This document shows, piece by piece, positions 32,157-43,302 of a DNA stretch of 64,000 nt. Under the pieces are notes generated by a model. It saw nothing but the letters and a program-made list of their open reading frames with translations. It did not search any database and had not been told where the DNA came from. A program made the position numbers and the translations under genes. Where the stretch lies: positions 1-64,000 of the forward strand of contig NZ_JAUYQD010000062.1 of NCBI RefSeq assembly GCF_030697375.1, in the 5' to 3' direction. This stretch comes from Rhodoferax sp. (GTDB taxonomy: Bacteria; Pseudomonadota; Gammaproteobacteria; Burkholderiales; Burkholderiaceae_C). Position 1 is the stretch's first letter. Each line of letters begins with the position of its first letter.

Positions 32157-34478
32157 CTAGCTTGCCGTAGCTTCTTCTGGCTTCGATTTACCTTCTTTTT
32201 TAGGCAGTGGCTGGATATCAAGCAACACTTCGGTCTTGCTTTCGTCCTTGTCGTCCAAATCGACCGTCAGCCGCCCGCCTTCGGTCAAACGACCAAAAAG
32301 CAACTCATCCGCCAAGGCACGGCGAATAGTGTCCTGGATAAGCCTCTGCATGGGGCGTGCGCCCATCAGTGGATCAAAGCCCTTCTTGGCCAGATGCTTA
32401 CGCAACTTGTCGGTGAAAGTGACATCCACTTTCTTCTCCGCCAACTGGGTCTCCAGCTGTAGCAGAAACTTATCAACCACCCGCAAAATAACGTTTTCGT
32501 CCAACGCCTTGAAACTCACCATCGCATCCAGGCGATTGCGGAACTCTGGTGTAAACAGACGTTTGATGTCGGCCATTTCATCACCCGACTCACGCGGATT
32601 GGTGAATCCGATGGCTGCCTTGTTCATGGTCTCGGCCCCCGCATTGGTCGTCATGACAATGATGACATTGCGGAAGTCGGCCTTGCGCCCATTGTTGTCG
32701 GTCAGCGTTCCATGGTCCATCACTTGCAACAAAACATTGAAAATCGCCGGATGCGCTTTTTCAATCTCATCCAGTAACAACACGCAATGCGGCTTCTTAG
32801 TGATGGCTTCGGTCAATAGCCCCCCCTGGTCAAAACCCACATAGCCGGGAGGCGCACCAATCAACCGGCTTACGGCGTGTTGCTCCATGTATTCGCTCAT
32901 GTCAAAACGAATCAGGTCAATGCCCATGATGTAGGCCAGCTGCTTGGCAGCTTCCGTCTTGCCAACCCCGGTAGGTCCACTGAACAAGAAAGAACCAATG
33001 GGTTTGTCACCCTTACCCAAGCCGGAGCGAGCCATCTTGACTGCAGACGCCAGCACATCCAGCGCCTTGTCCTGCCCAAACACCACACTCTTTAGGTCGC
33101 GTTCAAGGGTTTTGAGCTTGCTACGATCATCGTTGGACACGTTGGCTGGGGGAATACGGGCAATCTTGGCCACAATCTCTTCCACCTCGGCCTTGTTAAT
33201 GGTTTTTTTGCGCTTGCTTGGCGACAAAATGCGTTGGGCCGCACCAGCCTCGTCAATCACATCAATCGCCTTGTCTGGCAAGTGGCGGTCATTAATATAC
33301 TTTGCGCTGAGTTCCGCCGCCGCTTGCAAGGCTGCTACGGCGTACTTCACGTTGTGGTGTTCTTCGTACCGGGACTTAAGTCCTTTGAGAATTTCAACCG
33401 TCTGATCAATCGTGGGTTCAACCACGTCCACCTTTTGGAATCGGCGGGACAAGGCGGCGTCTTTCTCAAAAATGCCACGGTATTCCGAAAAGGTCGTAGC
33501 TCCGATGCACTTCAGTTGGCCAGAACTGAGGCTGGGCTTCAACAAGTTCGATGCGTCCAAAGTACCTCCCGAGGCCGCACCTGCACCAATCAAGGTGTGA
33601 ATTTCGTCTATAAAAAGCACTGCGTTGGGCTTGTCTTTGAGAGATTTGAGAACCGCTTTCAGCCGTTGCTCGAAATCACCGCGGTATTTGGTTCCTGCCA
33701 GCAAAGCGCCCATATCCAAGGAGTACACAATGGATTCCAGCAAAATCTCTGGCACATCGCCCTGCGAAATTCTCCACGCCAAGCCTTCAGCGATGGCCGT
33801 TTTACCGACGCCAGCTTCTCCAACCAACAAAGGATTGTTCTTGCGCCGACGGCACAGAATTTGAATGACGCGCTCAACCTCGTACTCACGCCCAATCAAG
33901 GGATCAATCTTTCCGTCTTTTGCAAGCTGATTCAGATTTTGTGTGTACTGCTCCAAAGGCGAGGATTTTTCATTCTTTTCATTGCCGCCCTCTTCGCTTT
34001 CTGCGGGGTTTTCACTGCTTTTGGTCGCCTCCGGGGGATCATTTTTTTTGATACCGTGGGCAATGAAATTCACGACATCCAAACGTGTCACACCTTGTTG
34101 GTGCAAGTAGTAGACCGCATGCGAATCTTTTTCCCCAAAGATCGCCACCAACACATTGGCACCGGTCACTTCCTTTTTGCCACTGCCCGTGGATTGCACA
34201 TGCATGATGGCCCGCTGAATCACGCGTTGAAACCCTAAAGTCGGCTGGGTGTCCACGTCATCACCACCCGCAACTTGCGGGGTGTTGTCTTTGATGAAAT
34301 TTGATAACGACTTGCGCAAATCATCGATATTGGCGGAGCATGCCCGCAGCACCTCGGCGGCACTAGGGTTGTCCAGCAGCGCGAGAAGCAGGTGCTCCAC
34401 CGTAATAAATTCGTGGCGCTGCTGCCGCGCTTCCACAAATGCCATATGCAGGCTAACTTCCAATTCTTGGGCAATCAT
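32157..34478 (-). CDS. clpA: ATP-dependent Clp protease ATPase ClpA
   Basis: The 773-residue AAA+ unfoldase has an N-domain (about 1-145) that binds ClpS and substrates, a first ATPase module with GEAGVGKTAIAEG and VLFIDEIHTLIGAG, and a second module with GPTGVGKTEAAKQ, VLLLDEIEKAHPAIF, and the IGF-type loop AAIGFTN that may dock to ClpP. It unfolds proteins for ClpP. It lies 79 bases downstream of clpS, the usual clpSA order. The C-terminal tail is Lys/Glu-rich. Confidence 0.97.
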   Translation of the reverse strand: MIAQELEVSLHMAFVEARQQRHEFITVEHLLLALLDNPSAAEVLRACSANIDDLRKSLSNFIKDNTPQVAGGDDVDTQPTLGFQRVIQRAIMHVQSTGSGKKEVTGANVLVAIFGEKDSHAVYYLHQQGVTRLDVVNFIAHGIKKNDPPEATKSSENPAESEEGGNEKNEKSSPLEQYTQNLNQLAKDGKIDPLIGREYEVERVIQILCRRRKNNPLLVGEAGVGKTAIAEGLAWRISQGDVPEILLESIVYSLDMGALLAGTKYRGDFEQRLKAVLKSLKDKPNAVLFIDEIHTLIGAGAASGGTLDASNLLKPSLSSGQLKCIGATTFSEYRGIFEKDAALSRRFQKVDVVEPTIDQTVEILKGLKSRYEEHHNVKYAVAALQAAAELSAKYINDRHLPDKAIDVIDEAGAAQRILSPSKRKKTINKAEVEEIVAKIARIPPANVSNDDRSKLKTLERDLKSVVFGQDKALDVLASAVKMARSGLGKGDKPIGSFLFSGPTGVGKTEAAKQLAYIMGIDLIRFDMSEYMEQHAVSRLIGAPPGYVGFDQGGLLTEAITKKPHCVLLLDEIEKAHPAIFNVLLQVMDHGTLTDNNGRKADFRNVIIVMTTNAGAETMNKAAIGFTNPRESGDEMADIKRLFTPEFRNRLDAMVSFKALDENVILRVVDKFLLQLETQLAEKKVDVTFTDKLRKHLAKKGFDPLMGARPMQRLIQDTIRRALADELLFGRLTEGGRLTVDLDDKDESKTEVLLDIQPLPKKEGKSKPEEATAS

Positions 34479-34557
34479 GTGATCTCCTTTAGCCTTGCTT
34501 TGATACTTAACTGTAATCCGATTTCGATACCACTACGCAACAGATGCCATCATTTCT

Positions 34558-34920
34558 CTAAATTTCAACAGGCTCACTAATGCATTGCAGCGGGTGTCCC
34601 GCTTTGTTGGCAGCCTCCAAAACTTGGTCTACTTTGGTCGCAGCCACGTCTCTGGAGTAAACACCGCAAACGCCTCGTCCATCCAAATGGATCTTCAACA
34701 TGATCCGCGTCGCCGCCTCCAAATCTTTTCCAAAATACTCTTGAATCACAACCACCACAAATTCCATTGGGGTGTAGTCGTCATTGAGCATAACAACTTG
34801 GTACATCGGCGGGGGTTTGGCTTTTTGTGTTCGCCTCTCCAACACAACGGAGTCGCCCTCTCCCAAGTCAGGTTGAAGTGCCGGTTGTATCTTGGGAATT
34901 GCAGGGGGTTTACTTGCCAT
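34558..34920 (-). CDS. clpS: ClpA adaptor protein ClpS
   Basis: The 120-residue protein has a disordered, Pro-rich N-terminus of about 35 residues, then the conserved core [54 protein letters not shown]. ClpS binds N-end-rule substrates (via the NDDYTPM pocket) and delivers them to ClpA. It is the first gene of a clpS-clpA unit. The N-terminal extension is long but within the range for this group. Confidence 0.96.
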   Translation of the reverse strand: MASKPPAIPKIQPALQPDLGEGDSVVLERRTQKAKPPPMYQVVMLNDDYTPMEFVVVVIQEYFGKDLEAATRIMLKIHLDGRGVCGVYSRDVAATKVDQVLEAANKAGHPLQCISEPVEI

Positions 34921-35005
34921 GATTTCATTCTATCGGGCGTGCCGATGTCACGCTGCGTCTAGCCAAATTAGTAGCGAAATTTACACATTCAAGTCAAGCC
35001 ACAAA

Positions 35006-35043
35006 TAAAAACCGCTCTATACCTACTGGCATAGAGCGGTTTC
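35006..35043 (-). terminator. Terminator after icd
   Basis: Perfect 12-base arms AAACCGCTCTAT and ATAGAGCGGTTT (35009-35020, 35031-35042) flank a 10-base loop. The minus strand continues into a T-rich end (GGTTTTTATTTG). It lies 45 bases beyond the icd stop. Confidence 0.85.
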
Positions 35044-35087
35044 AATGGCGATGCGATCTGACCCTTCAGACCAACGACCGCACGTGT

Positions 35088-36341
35088 TTACATATTGTCA
35101 ATCATCACCTGCCCAAAGCCAGAGCAACTGACTTGCGTGGCTCCATCCATCAAACGGGCAAAGTCGTAGGTGACTTTCTTGCTGTTGATCGATTTTTTCA
35201 TGGAGCTGATGATCAGATCGGCTGCTTCAAACCAGCCCATATGGCGCAGCATCATTTCGGCGGACAAGATTTCGGAACCTGGGTTCACATAGTCTTTACC
35301 AGCGTACTTGGGGGCGGTGCCGTGGGTGGCCTCAAAGCAGGCAATGGTGTCGCTCAAGTTCGCACCTGGGGCAATACCGATGCCGCCGACCTGGGCAGCC
35401 AGTGCATCAGACACGTAATCGCCATTGAGGTTCAAAGTGGCAATCACGCTGTATTCGGCGGGACGCAGCAAGATTTGCTGCAAGAAGGCGTCCGCAATGC
35501 TGTCTTTGACGATGATGTCTTTGCCAGTCTTGGGATTCTTGAATTTGCACCATGGACCGCCGTCGATCAACTCGGCACCAAACTCTTTTTGCGCCAATGC
35601 GTAGGCCCAATCACGGAAGCCACCTTCGGTGTACTTCATGATGTTGCCTTTGTGCACGATGGTCAGGCTTGGCTTGTCATTGTCGATGGTGTATTGCAGA
35701 GCCTTGCGTACCAAACGCTCGGTGCCTTCACGTGACACGGGCTTGATGCCAATGCCGGAGGTGTTGGGAAAGCGAATTTTGGTCACAGCCATCTCGTCTT
35801 GCAAAAACTTGATGATTTTCTTGGCTTTGTCGGACTCGGCTTCGAACTCGATACCGGCATAGATGTCTTCCGAGTTTTCACGGAAGATGACCATATTGGT
35901 TTTGTGCGGCTCTTTTACAGGGCTGGGCACGCCGTCAAAGTACTGGATGGGGCGCAGGCAGACATACAGGTCCAGCTCTTGGCGCATGGCAACATTCAGT
36001 GAACGGATTCCGCCGCCAACAGGTGTGGTCAATGGGCCCTTGATGGACACCACGTATTCACGGAGCGCTTGCAAGGTTTCTGCTGGCAACCAGACGTCGG
36101 GGCCGTAAACGTTGGTGGATTTTTCACCGGCGTAGACTTCCATCCAGTGGATCTTCTTCTTGCCGGCGTAGGCCTTGGCCACGGCTGCGTCCACCACCTT
36201 GATCATCACGGGGGTGATATCCAGACCGGTACCGTCCCCTTCAATGAAAGGAATGATCGGCTGGTCGGGCACGTTCAAGGACATATCCGCGTTGACGGTT
36301 ATTTTTTGGCCTTCGGCAGGGACTTTGATGTGCTGGTACAT
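35088..36341 (-). CDS. icd: NADP-dependent isocitrate dehydrogenase
   Basis: The 417-residue enzyme converts isocitrate to 2-oxoglutarate in the TCA cycle. Visible motifs are [10 protein letters not shown]-like [14 protein letters not shown], the substrate-loop arginines in [23 protein letters not shown], the phosphorylatable-Ser region [13 protein letters not shown], and the NADP region [26 protein letters not shown] with [15 protein letters not shown]. The length matches E. coli Icd (416). It is monocistronic with its own terminator. Confidence 0.97.
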   Translation of the reverse strand: MYQHIKVPAEGQKITVNADMSLNVPDQPIIPFIEGDGTGLDITPVMIKVVDAAVAKAYAGKKKIHWMEVYAGEKSTNVYGPDVWLPAETLQALREYVVSIKGPLTTPVGGGIRSLNVAMRQELDLYVCLRPIQYFDGVPSPVKEPHKTNMVIFRENSEDIYAGIEFEAESDKAKKIIKFLQDEMAVTKIRFPNTSGIGIKPVSREGTERLVRKALQYTIDNDKPSLTIVHKGNIMKYTEGGFRDWAYALAQKEFGAELIDGGPWCKFKNPKTGKDIIVKDSIADAFLQQILLRPAEYSVIATLNLNGDYVSDALAAQVGGIGIAPGANLSDTIACFEATHGTAPKYAGKDYVNPGSEILSAEMMLRHMGWFEAADLIISSMKKSINSKKVTYDFARLMDGATQVSCSGFGQVMIDNM

Positions 36342-36590
36342 GAAAAAAAGATCTCCGTGAATTGGGGGAATCGGATTTACCTGAGAAAGGCCAATTGAGG
36401 CGCTTCTAGAAGTGTGGGGAATTCTAGTCCCAAAAAATTACTCATTACTGTCAAACCGCGAGATTGAAAGCATCCCATACAGCTTCTGCTGCCAGCAAGA
36501 ATAAAAAGCGGCTGCCATACGAAAATGTCCGCTAAAGTTGGTATTTTTCTTTGCTAATCGACAACAGCCACTTAAGTCAACTTTAAAAAA

Positions 36591-37043
36591 ATGAAATATT
36601 TTGCAATCGGATTGTTAGGGCTGGTGGCTCTTCTGGGCGGCACGGCCTACGCCCAAAACACCCCCCAGATGAATCTGCAGCGGATCAAGCTTTCCGCAGG
36701 CATGCACCTCATTGATACCCAGATCGCCGGGACCCCCGAACAACGCTCTATTGGTTTGATGTACCGCAAAGAAATGCCACAACATGAGGGAATGCTTTTT
36801 GTTTTTGAACAAGCCTCCGTGCAGTGTTTCTGGATGAAGAACACCCTACTTCCATTGACTGCTGCCTTTGTCTCGGACGACGGCACCATCGTGAATCTGG
36901 CCGACATGAAACCGCAAACCACCGACTCCCACTGTTCAAAACAACCGGTGCGTTATGTGCTGGAAATGAACCAGGGCTGGTTTGGAAAAAAGGGAATCAA
37001 AGAAGGAGCCAAGCTAGGTGGAAAGCCATTCGAAGCCAGGTAA
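36591..37043 (+). CDS. Exported DUF192 (UPF0127) protein
   Basis: The 150-residue protein has a signal peptide (MKYFAIGLLGLVALLGGTAYAQ) and the DUF192 core: TQIAGTPEQRSIGLMYRKEMPQHEGMLFVFEQASVQCFWMKNTLLPLTAAFVSDDGTIVNLADMKPQT. Members are small periplasmic beta-rich proteins of unclear function, some linked to sugar binding or envelope metabolism. It is transcribed alone, and a copy of the interspersed repeat begins at its stop codon. Confidence 0.88.
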   Translation: MKYFAIGLLGLVALLGGTAYAQNTPQMNLQRIKLSAGMHLIDTQIAGTPEQRSIGLMYRKEMPQHEGMLFVFEQASVQCFWMKNTLLPLTAAFVSDDGTIVNLADMKPQTTDSHCSKQPVRYVLEMNQGWFGKKGIKEGAKLGGKPFEAR

Positions 37044-37099
37044 TGCTATATTTTCAATAGCTGTTCACGCATATTGCTAAAGGGCTACAGCCCGATTCG
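37043..37099 (+). repeat. Interspersed repeat copy (after the DUF192 gene)
   Basis: It starts in the stop codon: ATGCTATATTTTCAATAGCTG, then TTCACGCATATTGCTAAAGG and GCTACAGCCC. It has the same order of motifs as the other copies, with the variant TTCACGC for CTTGCGC. A terminator follows directly. Confidence 0.72.
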
Positions 37100-37102
37100 C
37101 CT

Positions 37103-37135
37103 AAAAAAAAGCCACCCGAGAGGTGGCTTTTTTTA
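37103..37135. terminator. Bidirectional terminator between the DUF192 gene and sodB
   Basis: The stem GCCACC/GGTGGC with loop CGAGA is flanked by eight A on the left and seven T on the right, so it can end transcription from both converging genes. Confidence 0.88.
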
Positions 37136-37147
37136 TTTTTAACAAAT

Positions 37148-37729
37148 TCAGGCGAAATTGGCTTCCGCAAAGCCCCAGTTCACCAGTTTATCGAAGAATG
37201 TTTCCACGTACTTCTGGCGCAGGTTGCGGTAATCGATGTAATACGCATGCTCCCAGACGTCCACGGTCAGCAGTGCCTTGTCTGCGGTCGTCAGCGGTGT
37301 GCCAGCTGCGCCCATGTTGACAATATCCACGCTACCGTCGGCTTTTTTAACCAACCAGGTCCAACCTGAGCCAAAGTTGCCAACAGCGGATTTCACGAAT
37401 GCTTCCTTGAAGGCACTATAGGAACCCCACTTGGCATCAATTGCTGCAGCCAAGGCACCTGAAGGCTCGCCGCCGCCGCTGGGCTTCATGCCATTCCAGA
37501 AAAAAGTGTGGTTCCAGATCTGCGCAGAATTGTTGTAGATACCGCCACTGGACTTTTTGATGATCTCTTCCAGCGCCATGTTTTCAAACTCAGTACCTTT
37601 TTGCAGGTTGTTGAGGTTGACCACATACGCATTGTGGTGTTTGCCATGATGGTACTCCAGGGTTTCTTTGGAGTAGGCGGGTGCCAAGGCATCAATTGCG
37701 TAAGGCAGTGCGGGCAAAGTATGTTCCAT
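37148..37729 (-). CDS. sodB: Iron superoxide dismutase
   Basis: The 193-residue enzyme starts at 37729 ([15 protein letters not shown]) with GAGG seven bases upstream; an in-frame codon at 37795 overlaps xseA and is unlikely. The metal ligands are His27 in [11 protein letters not shown], His in IWNHTFFW, and Asp/His in [13 protein letters not shown]. The AGTPLT segment and overall length favour the Fe form over Mn. It removes cytoplasmic superoxide. Confidence 0.95.
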   Translation of the reverse strand: MEHTLPALPYAIDALAPAYSKETLEYHHGKHHNAYVVNLNNLQKGTEFENMALEEIIKKSSGGIYNNSAQIWNHTFFWNGMKPSGGGEPSGALAAAIDAKWGSYSAFKEAFVKSAVGNFGSGWTWLVKKADGSVDIVNMGAAGTPLTTADKALLTVDVWEHAYYIDYRNLRQKYVETFFDKLVNWGFAEANFA

Positions 37730-37772
37730 GAAATCCTCAAGGTTGGTTTGCAAAAAAGCCTGATTGTAGAAA

Positions 37773-39092
37773 CTAATTGACTTTTCGATTGACAACGGTC
37801 AAGTCAACCCCACCATCGGCAAGGGTTGCATGAACCCGTAGACCAACTTGCGCCTGCGCCACACTGCTCAACGCATGGCCATTTTCCAGCGTCAGCCAAG
37901 CGTAGCCACGTTTGAGAACCAGCGAGGGGTCCAGCAAATCCAGACGTAAGGCCGAGCGCGCGGTTCGCTCGCTCTGACGCTGCAAAGCACGACTGAACGC
38001 CGCTGAAAAATTCTGTTGCACACGGGTCCAATCCGCACGTTTGGATTGCAAGCCCAGCTGGAACGCATGCGCCATTCTTTGTTCCGCAGAGCCTAACCTT
38101 AACCGCTGTCGGCTCGCCAACCCCGACGGCCGACCAAGACAGCTCGCGACAAAGTCCAACCGCTGGGCCTGCCGGTCCAAGCTGCGTACCAGTGCATCGC
38201 GCAGGCGGTCTTCCATTACGGTAACGGCATTGAGCCATGCCTGCGTAGGCTGCGACACCAACTCCGCCGCCGCAGTTGGCGTGGGTGCCCGCAAATCGGC
38301 CACAAAATCTGCAATGGTGAAGTCGGTTTCATGCCCGACACCACAGATGATGGGCACAGGGCTGCGGACCATGGTGCGGGCCAATTGCTCGTCGTTGAAG
38401 GCCCACAAGTCCTCCATGGCGCCGCCACCACGCACCAGCAAAATCACATCGATGCTGACCTGATCACCATGGGAACCATTGGCCAGGGCATATAAACTTT
38501 CGAGTGCTTGGTTGAGTTCACGCGGCGCATTGTCACCTTGGACCGCCGCGGGCGCCAGCACCACAGGAATGTGCGGCACCCGCCTTTGCAACGCAGTTAC
38601 CACATCATGCAAGGCGGCGGCCCCCAACGAGGTGATGACGCCAATGCCCCGCGGCATGACAACCAGTGGGCGTTTACGCTGCGCATCAAAAAGCCCTTCG
38701 TGCTCCAGCTTGGCCTTGAGCCTGAGGAATTGCTCAAAAAGGGTCCCTTGCCCTGCCCTGCGCATGCTTTCAACGACCAACTGCAATTCCCCGCGCGGCT
38801 CGTAGACACCCAAGCGCCCCCGCACCTCCACTCGGTCACCGTCGCGGGGCTGAAAATCCAGCAAGCCAGCGGCACGCCTGAACATGGCACAACGAATCTG
38901 GCCGCTTTCGTCTTTCAGCGAAAAATAACAATGCCCGCTGGTCGCACGCGAAAACCCACTGATTTCGCCCCCCACACTGACGGGATTGAAACGTGCGTCC
39001 AAGCTATCGGCAATGGCCCTGCACAAGGCCCCCACTTGCCAAACCCGTGCTGCAGGCGCTGGTGAGGCGATCTCAAACACCGCACACCCCAT
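37773..39092 (-). CDS. xseA: Exodeoxyribonuclease VII large subunit
   Basis: The 439-residue protein has the N-terminal OB fold ([35 protein letters not shown]) and the nuclease core with [42 protein letters not shown] and [27 protein letters not shown], then a coiled-coil C-terminal part. With the small subunit XseB it degrades single-stranded DNA. It lies upstream of sodB on the same strand. Confidence 0.95.
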   Translation of the reverse strand: MGCAVFEIASPAPAARVWQVGALCRAIADSLDARFNPVSVGGEISGFSRATSGHCYFSLKDESGQIRCAMFRRAAGLLDFQPRDGDRVEVRGRLGVYEPRGELQLVVESMRRAGQGTLFEQFLRLKAKLEHEGLFDAQRKRPLVVMPRGIGVITSLGAAALHDVVTALQRRVPHIPVVLAPAAVQGDNAPRELNQALESLYALANGSHGDQVSIDVILLVRGGGAMEDLWAFNDEQLARTMVRSPVPIICGVGHETDFTIADFVADLRAPTPTAAAELVSQPTQAWLNAVTVMEDRLRDALVRSLDRQAQRLDFVASCLGRPSGLASRQRLRLGSAEQRMAHAFQLGLQSKRADWTRVQQNFSAAFSRALQRQSERTARSALRLDLLDPSLVLKRGYAWLTLENGHALSSVAQAQVGLRVHATLADGGVDLTVVNRKVN

Positions 39093-39295
39093 ATTGAAAG
39101 GCCAACTGCGGCTGGCACCTTTTCCACAATCCCCAGGAGGCCATGCAGGGGCGAATAATGTTCGGACAAGTCCATCCGCTTTTGTGAATCAACTTTGATT
39201 TCATTGAATTTTTTATTGCCTCATTTGTCATCAATCTGTCAAAACGACGCACCGGCGCGGGCTCAGGGTGGCTTCACCTCAAGTTACACACAAAG

Positions 39296-39304
39296 TTATC
39301 CACA
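39296..39304 (+). promoter_or_regulatory. DnaA-box sequence upstream of exbB
   Basis: The site reads TTATCCACA, identical to the strong E. coli DnaA box. An inverted near-match (TTTGTGGAT, 39308-39316) follows four bases later. It lies about 75 bases upstream of exbB in a 283-base gap that is otherwise without genes. It may be chance or a DnaA-titration or regulatory site. Confidence 0.35.
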
Positions 39305-39375
39305 CGATTTGTGGATTGCAGACACTACAGGCTGCGCCATAATCGCACAGCATCTCATCTGCGCGGAGTGACCAT

Positions 39376-40002
39376 TTGTTTTCCATCATACAAGCCGCGG
39401 GCTGGCCGATATGGCCCTTAATTGCCTGCTCCATACTGGCCATGGCCATCGTTATAGAACGCTTTGTGAGCCTGAAGGCCAGCAAGGTTGCACCACCGCG
39501 ACTATTGGAAGAGGTACTGGGGGTAACGCGCGCCAGCGTTCCTGCGCCTGACGTGGTCGCACAATTGGGACGGAACTCGGCCATGGGGGAAATACTCGCC
39601 AGCGGCTTGCGCGCCCTGAACGCCGACCCCCTGTGCACCGAAGACGACTTGCGCGCTGTGATGGAAGGTTCGGGGCGCATCGTGGCACACCGCCTGGAGC
39701 ACTACCTTAGCGCATTGGCCACGATTGCCTCAGCAGCCCCCCTGATGGGACTTTTTGGTACGGTCGTAGGCATGATTGAGATATTCGGATCACAGGCACC
39801 CGGAGGTGCTACCGGCGGCAACCCCGCCCAACTCGCCCACGGCATCTCGATTGCGCTGTACAACACCGCATTTGGCCTGATTGTGGCGATTCCGTCCTTG
39901 ATTTTCTGGCGCTACTTCCGGGGTCGGGTGGACGAATACCTGCTCACGCTGGAACTTGCGGCCGGGCATTTGGCTCGGCACTTGAAGGCCTTGCGCAAAT
40001 AA
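39376..40002 (+). CDS. exbB: ExbB/TolQ/MotA-family proton channel protein
   Basis: The 208-residue protein has three membrane segments: an N-terminal one (WPIWPLIACSILAMAIVIERFVSL) and two in the conserved core LSALATIASAAPLMGLFGTVVGMIEIF with GISIALYNTAFGLIVAIPSLIFWRYF. With ExbD it forms a proton-driven motor that energises TonB or another envelope partner. Its place before exbD and lpxK is the standard beta-proteobacterial arrangement. No tonB gene is present here, so its partner may lie elsewhere. Confidence 0.92.
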   Translation: MFSIIQAAGWPIWPLIACSILAMAIVIERFVSLKASKVAPPRLLEEVLGVTRASVPAPDVVAQLGRNSAMGEILASGLRALNADPLCTEDDLRAVMEGSGRIVAHRLEHYLSALATIASAAPLMGLFGTVVGMIEIFGSQAPGGATGGNPAQLAHGISIALYNTAFGLIVAIPSLIFWRYFRGRVDEYLLTLELAAGHLARHLKALRK

Positions 40003-40033
40003 GCCGTAGCGCCTCGTTTTTTCGTTGACCACC

Positions 40034-40462
40034 ATGAACTTTCGCCCCCGACGCCAGGACGAGCCTGAAATCAACCTGATCCCGTTCATCGACGTGCTGC
40101 TGGTTGTGCTCATTTTTCTCATGCTGTCCACGACCTACAGCAAGTTCACAGAAATGCAGCTGACCTTGCCGGTCGCCGATACGGATGCGCAGCGCGATTA
40201 CCCCAAAGAACTTATTGTGACCGTCGGCGCCGATGGTGCCTACAGCGTCAACCGCCTACCCGTGGCCGGACGTAGCCTGGAAAGTGTCGCGGCCGCATTG
40301 ACCGAAGGGGCCAAGGCTGGCAAGGACACCGTGGTCATCATCAGCGCCGATGCCAGCGCCAAACACCAGGCTGTGGTGACCGTGATGGAGGCTGCACGGC
40401 GCTCTGGACTGAACCAGATTACCTTTGCCACACAGTCCACTGCACAGTCAGGTGGCAAGTAG
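40034..40462 (+). CDS. exbD: ExbD/TolR-family proton channel protein
   Basis: This 142-residue protein uses the ATG at 40034 (MNFRPRRQDEPEINLIPFID); an in-frame TTG at 40025 would add three residues. It has one N-terminal membrane helix with the essential Asp in NLIPFIDVLLVVLIFLML and a periplasmic domain. It partners ExbB, whose gene ends 31 bases upstream. lpxK starts four bases after its stop. Confidence 0.92.
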   Translation: MNFRPRRQDEPEINLIPFIDVLLVVLIFLMLSTTYSKFTEMQLTLPVADTDAQRDYPKELIVTVGADGAYSVNRLPVAGRSLESVAAALTEGAKAGKDTVVIISADASAKHQAVVTVMEAARRSGLNQITFATQSTAQSGGK

Positions 40463-40466
40463 CGCA

Positions 40467-41540
40467 ATGCCTTCTACGTGGCGGCTTCGGTTGGAGCACG
40501 CCCTGCTTCGCACTTGGACGCAACGCGGGCTGGCTGCTTGGTTGCTGTGGCCCGCGTCTTTGCTCTTTCTGGCTCTGGTGGGCTTTCGTCGCCTACTTTT
40601 TCGTTTGAACCTGCTCAAGGTTCAACACGTTGATGCCATGGTCATCGTGGTCGGCAATGTGCTTGCCGGTGGTGCCGGAAAGACCCCCACGGTAATTTCC
40701 ATCGTCCAACACCTGAAGTCGCAGGGTCGCCGCGTAGGGGTCATTTCACGAGGCTACGGCCGCGATGGCGAGGATTGCCGCGAAGTCAGGCCAGACTCTC
40801 GCCCACAAGAGGTGGGTGATGAACCGCTTCTGCTGTGCCAAGCGACCCAGGTTCCGGTGTTCGTCGGGCGAAGCCGCGGCGCGGCGGCCCAAGCCTTGCT
40901 CAAGCAGCATCCTCAGACTGACATTATTGTGTGCGATGACGGCCTCCAGCACTACCGCCTGTACCGCGATTTGGAAATTTGCGTTTTCGATGACCGGGGC
41001 TGTGGCAACCATTGGCTGCTCCCTGCCGGCCCTCTGCGAGAGCGCTGGCCCCGTATCCCGCTGCCTCAAGCGGGCCAACGCCAGGACCGCTTCATGGTGT
41101 TGCATACCGGTAGCCACCCTGCATTCGCTGGCTATACCGCACAACGCAGTTTGGCCCCGCACGTGGTGCGTCTGGATGGAAGCATAGTTCCTATCGGAAC
41201 GTTGTGCGCAGCTGGCTCTCAACCCCTCATGGCGGTTGCTGGAATTGCGCAGCCTGACGTGTTCTTTGCCATGCTGCGCGCACGCGGTTTGTCTTTGGCG
41301 AAAACACTGGCGCTGCCGGATCACTATGATTTTGATAGCTTGCAACGCAGTGTTTACGAGGGCTATCAACTGATTTGCACCGAAAAAGATGCAGCGAAAT
41401 TATGGAAAATCGTGCCCGGCGCTGTATCTTCACCGTTGCTACAAACCGCAGAACCCGCCTTTTTCCACACGCTGGACGCCTGCATAACAGAGCGGCTTGC
41501 ACCAACGCTATCATCTACGCATGGACACCAGACTTCTTGA
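40467..41540 (+). CDS. lpxK: Tetraacyldisaccharide 4'-kinase LpxK
   Basis: The 357-residue protein phosphorylates the lipid A precursor at the 4' position, at the inner face of the inner membrane. It has an N-terminal membrane-associated helix ([21 protein letters not shown]), the P-loop [46 protein letters not shown], and the C-terminal PDHYDF and TEKDAAKLW motifs. The start at 40467 lies four bases after exbD. The C-terminal PDHYDF coding region overlaps a sequence resembling the interspersed repeat. Confidence 0.95.
   Translation: MPSTWRLRLEHALLRTWTQRGLAAWLLWPASLLFLALVGFRRLLFRLNLLKVQHVDAMVIVVGNVLAGGAGKTPTVISIVQHLKSQGRRVGVISRGYGRDGEDCREVRPDSRPQEVGDEPLLLCQATQVPVFVGRSRGAAAQALLKQHPQTDIIVCDDGLQHYRLYRDLEICVFDDRGCGNHWLLPAGPLRERWPRIPLPQAGQRQDRFMVLHTGSHPAFAGYTAQRSLAPHVVRLDGSIVPIGTLCAAGSQPLMAVAGIAQPDVFFAMLRARGLSLAKTLALPDHYDFDSLQRSVYEGYQLICTEKDAAKLWKIVPGAVSSPLLQTAEPAFFHTLDACITERLAPTLSSTHGHQTS
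41322..41372 (+). repeat. Possible interspersed repeat copy inside lpxK
   Basis: Within lpxK the bases read CTATGATTTTGATAGC, then TTGCAACGCAGTGTTTACGA and GGGCTA. This follows the repeat's motif order (CTAT...ATAGC, TTGC, CGCAGT, TACGAGGGCTA) closely. It covers a conserved part of LpxK, so resemblance by chance or by codon constraint is possible. Confidence 0.4.
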
Positions 41541-41703
41541 ACTACTTGTATGCCCCGTCACCAAGGGCCCCCTGGAATACGACCGTGAAAAACAGGAACT
41601 CATTTCCCGCAGCGCTCGGCTCGCCTACCCTGTGCGCGACGGTATTCCTGTGCTGCTGGAGAACGAAGCGCGCACACTCACCGACACCGAAATCGGTCTT
41701 TGA
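41521..41703 (+). CDS. ycaR: Trm112/UPF0434-family small protein (YcaR type)
   Basis: The 60-residue protein begins [46 protein letters not shown], the standard UPF0434 sequence (one CP motif; the other zinc ligands of true Trm112 are missing). Its start lies inside the 3' end of lpxK (20-base overlap). It is conserved between lpxK and kdsB in many proteobacteria. Its exact role is unknown. Confidence 0.92.
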   Translation: MDTRLLELLVCPVTKGPLEYDREKQELISRSARLAYPVRDGIPVLLENEARTLTDTEIGL

Positions 41704-41715
41704 GGCGCCCCACCA

Positions 41716-43259
<1,544 letters not shown>

Positions 43260-43279
43260 CGCCCCCTAAGGCTTCTAAA

Positions 43280-43302
43280 GGCGGCACAGGCCGCCTTTTT
43301 TA
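43280..43302 (+). terminator. Terminator after adk
   Basis: The stem GGCGGC-ACAG-GCCGCC is followed by six T on the plus strand. It lies 20 bases after the adk stop and abuts the end of the converging asparaginase gene. Confidence 0.88.
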
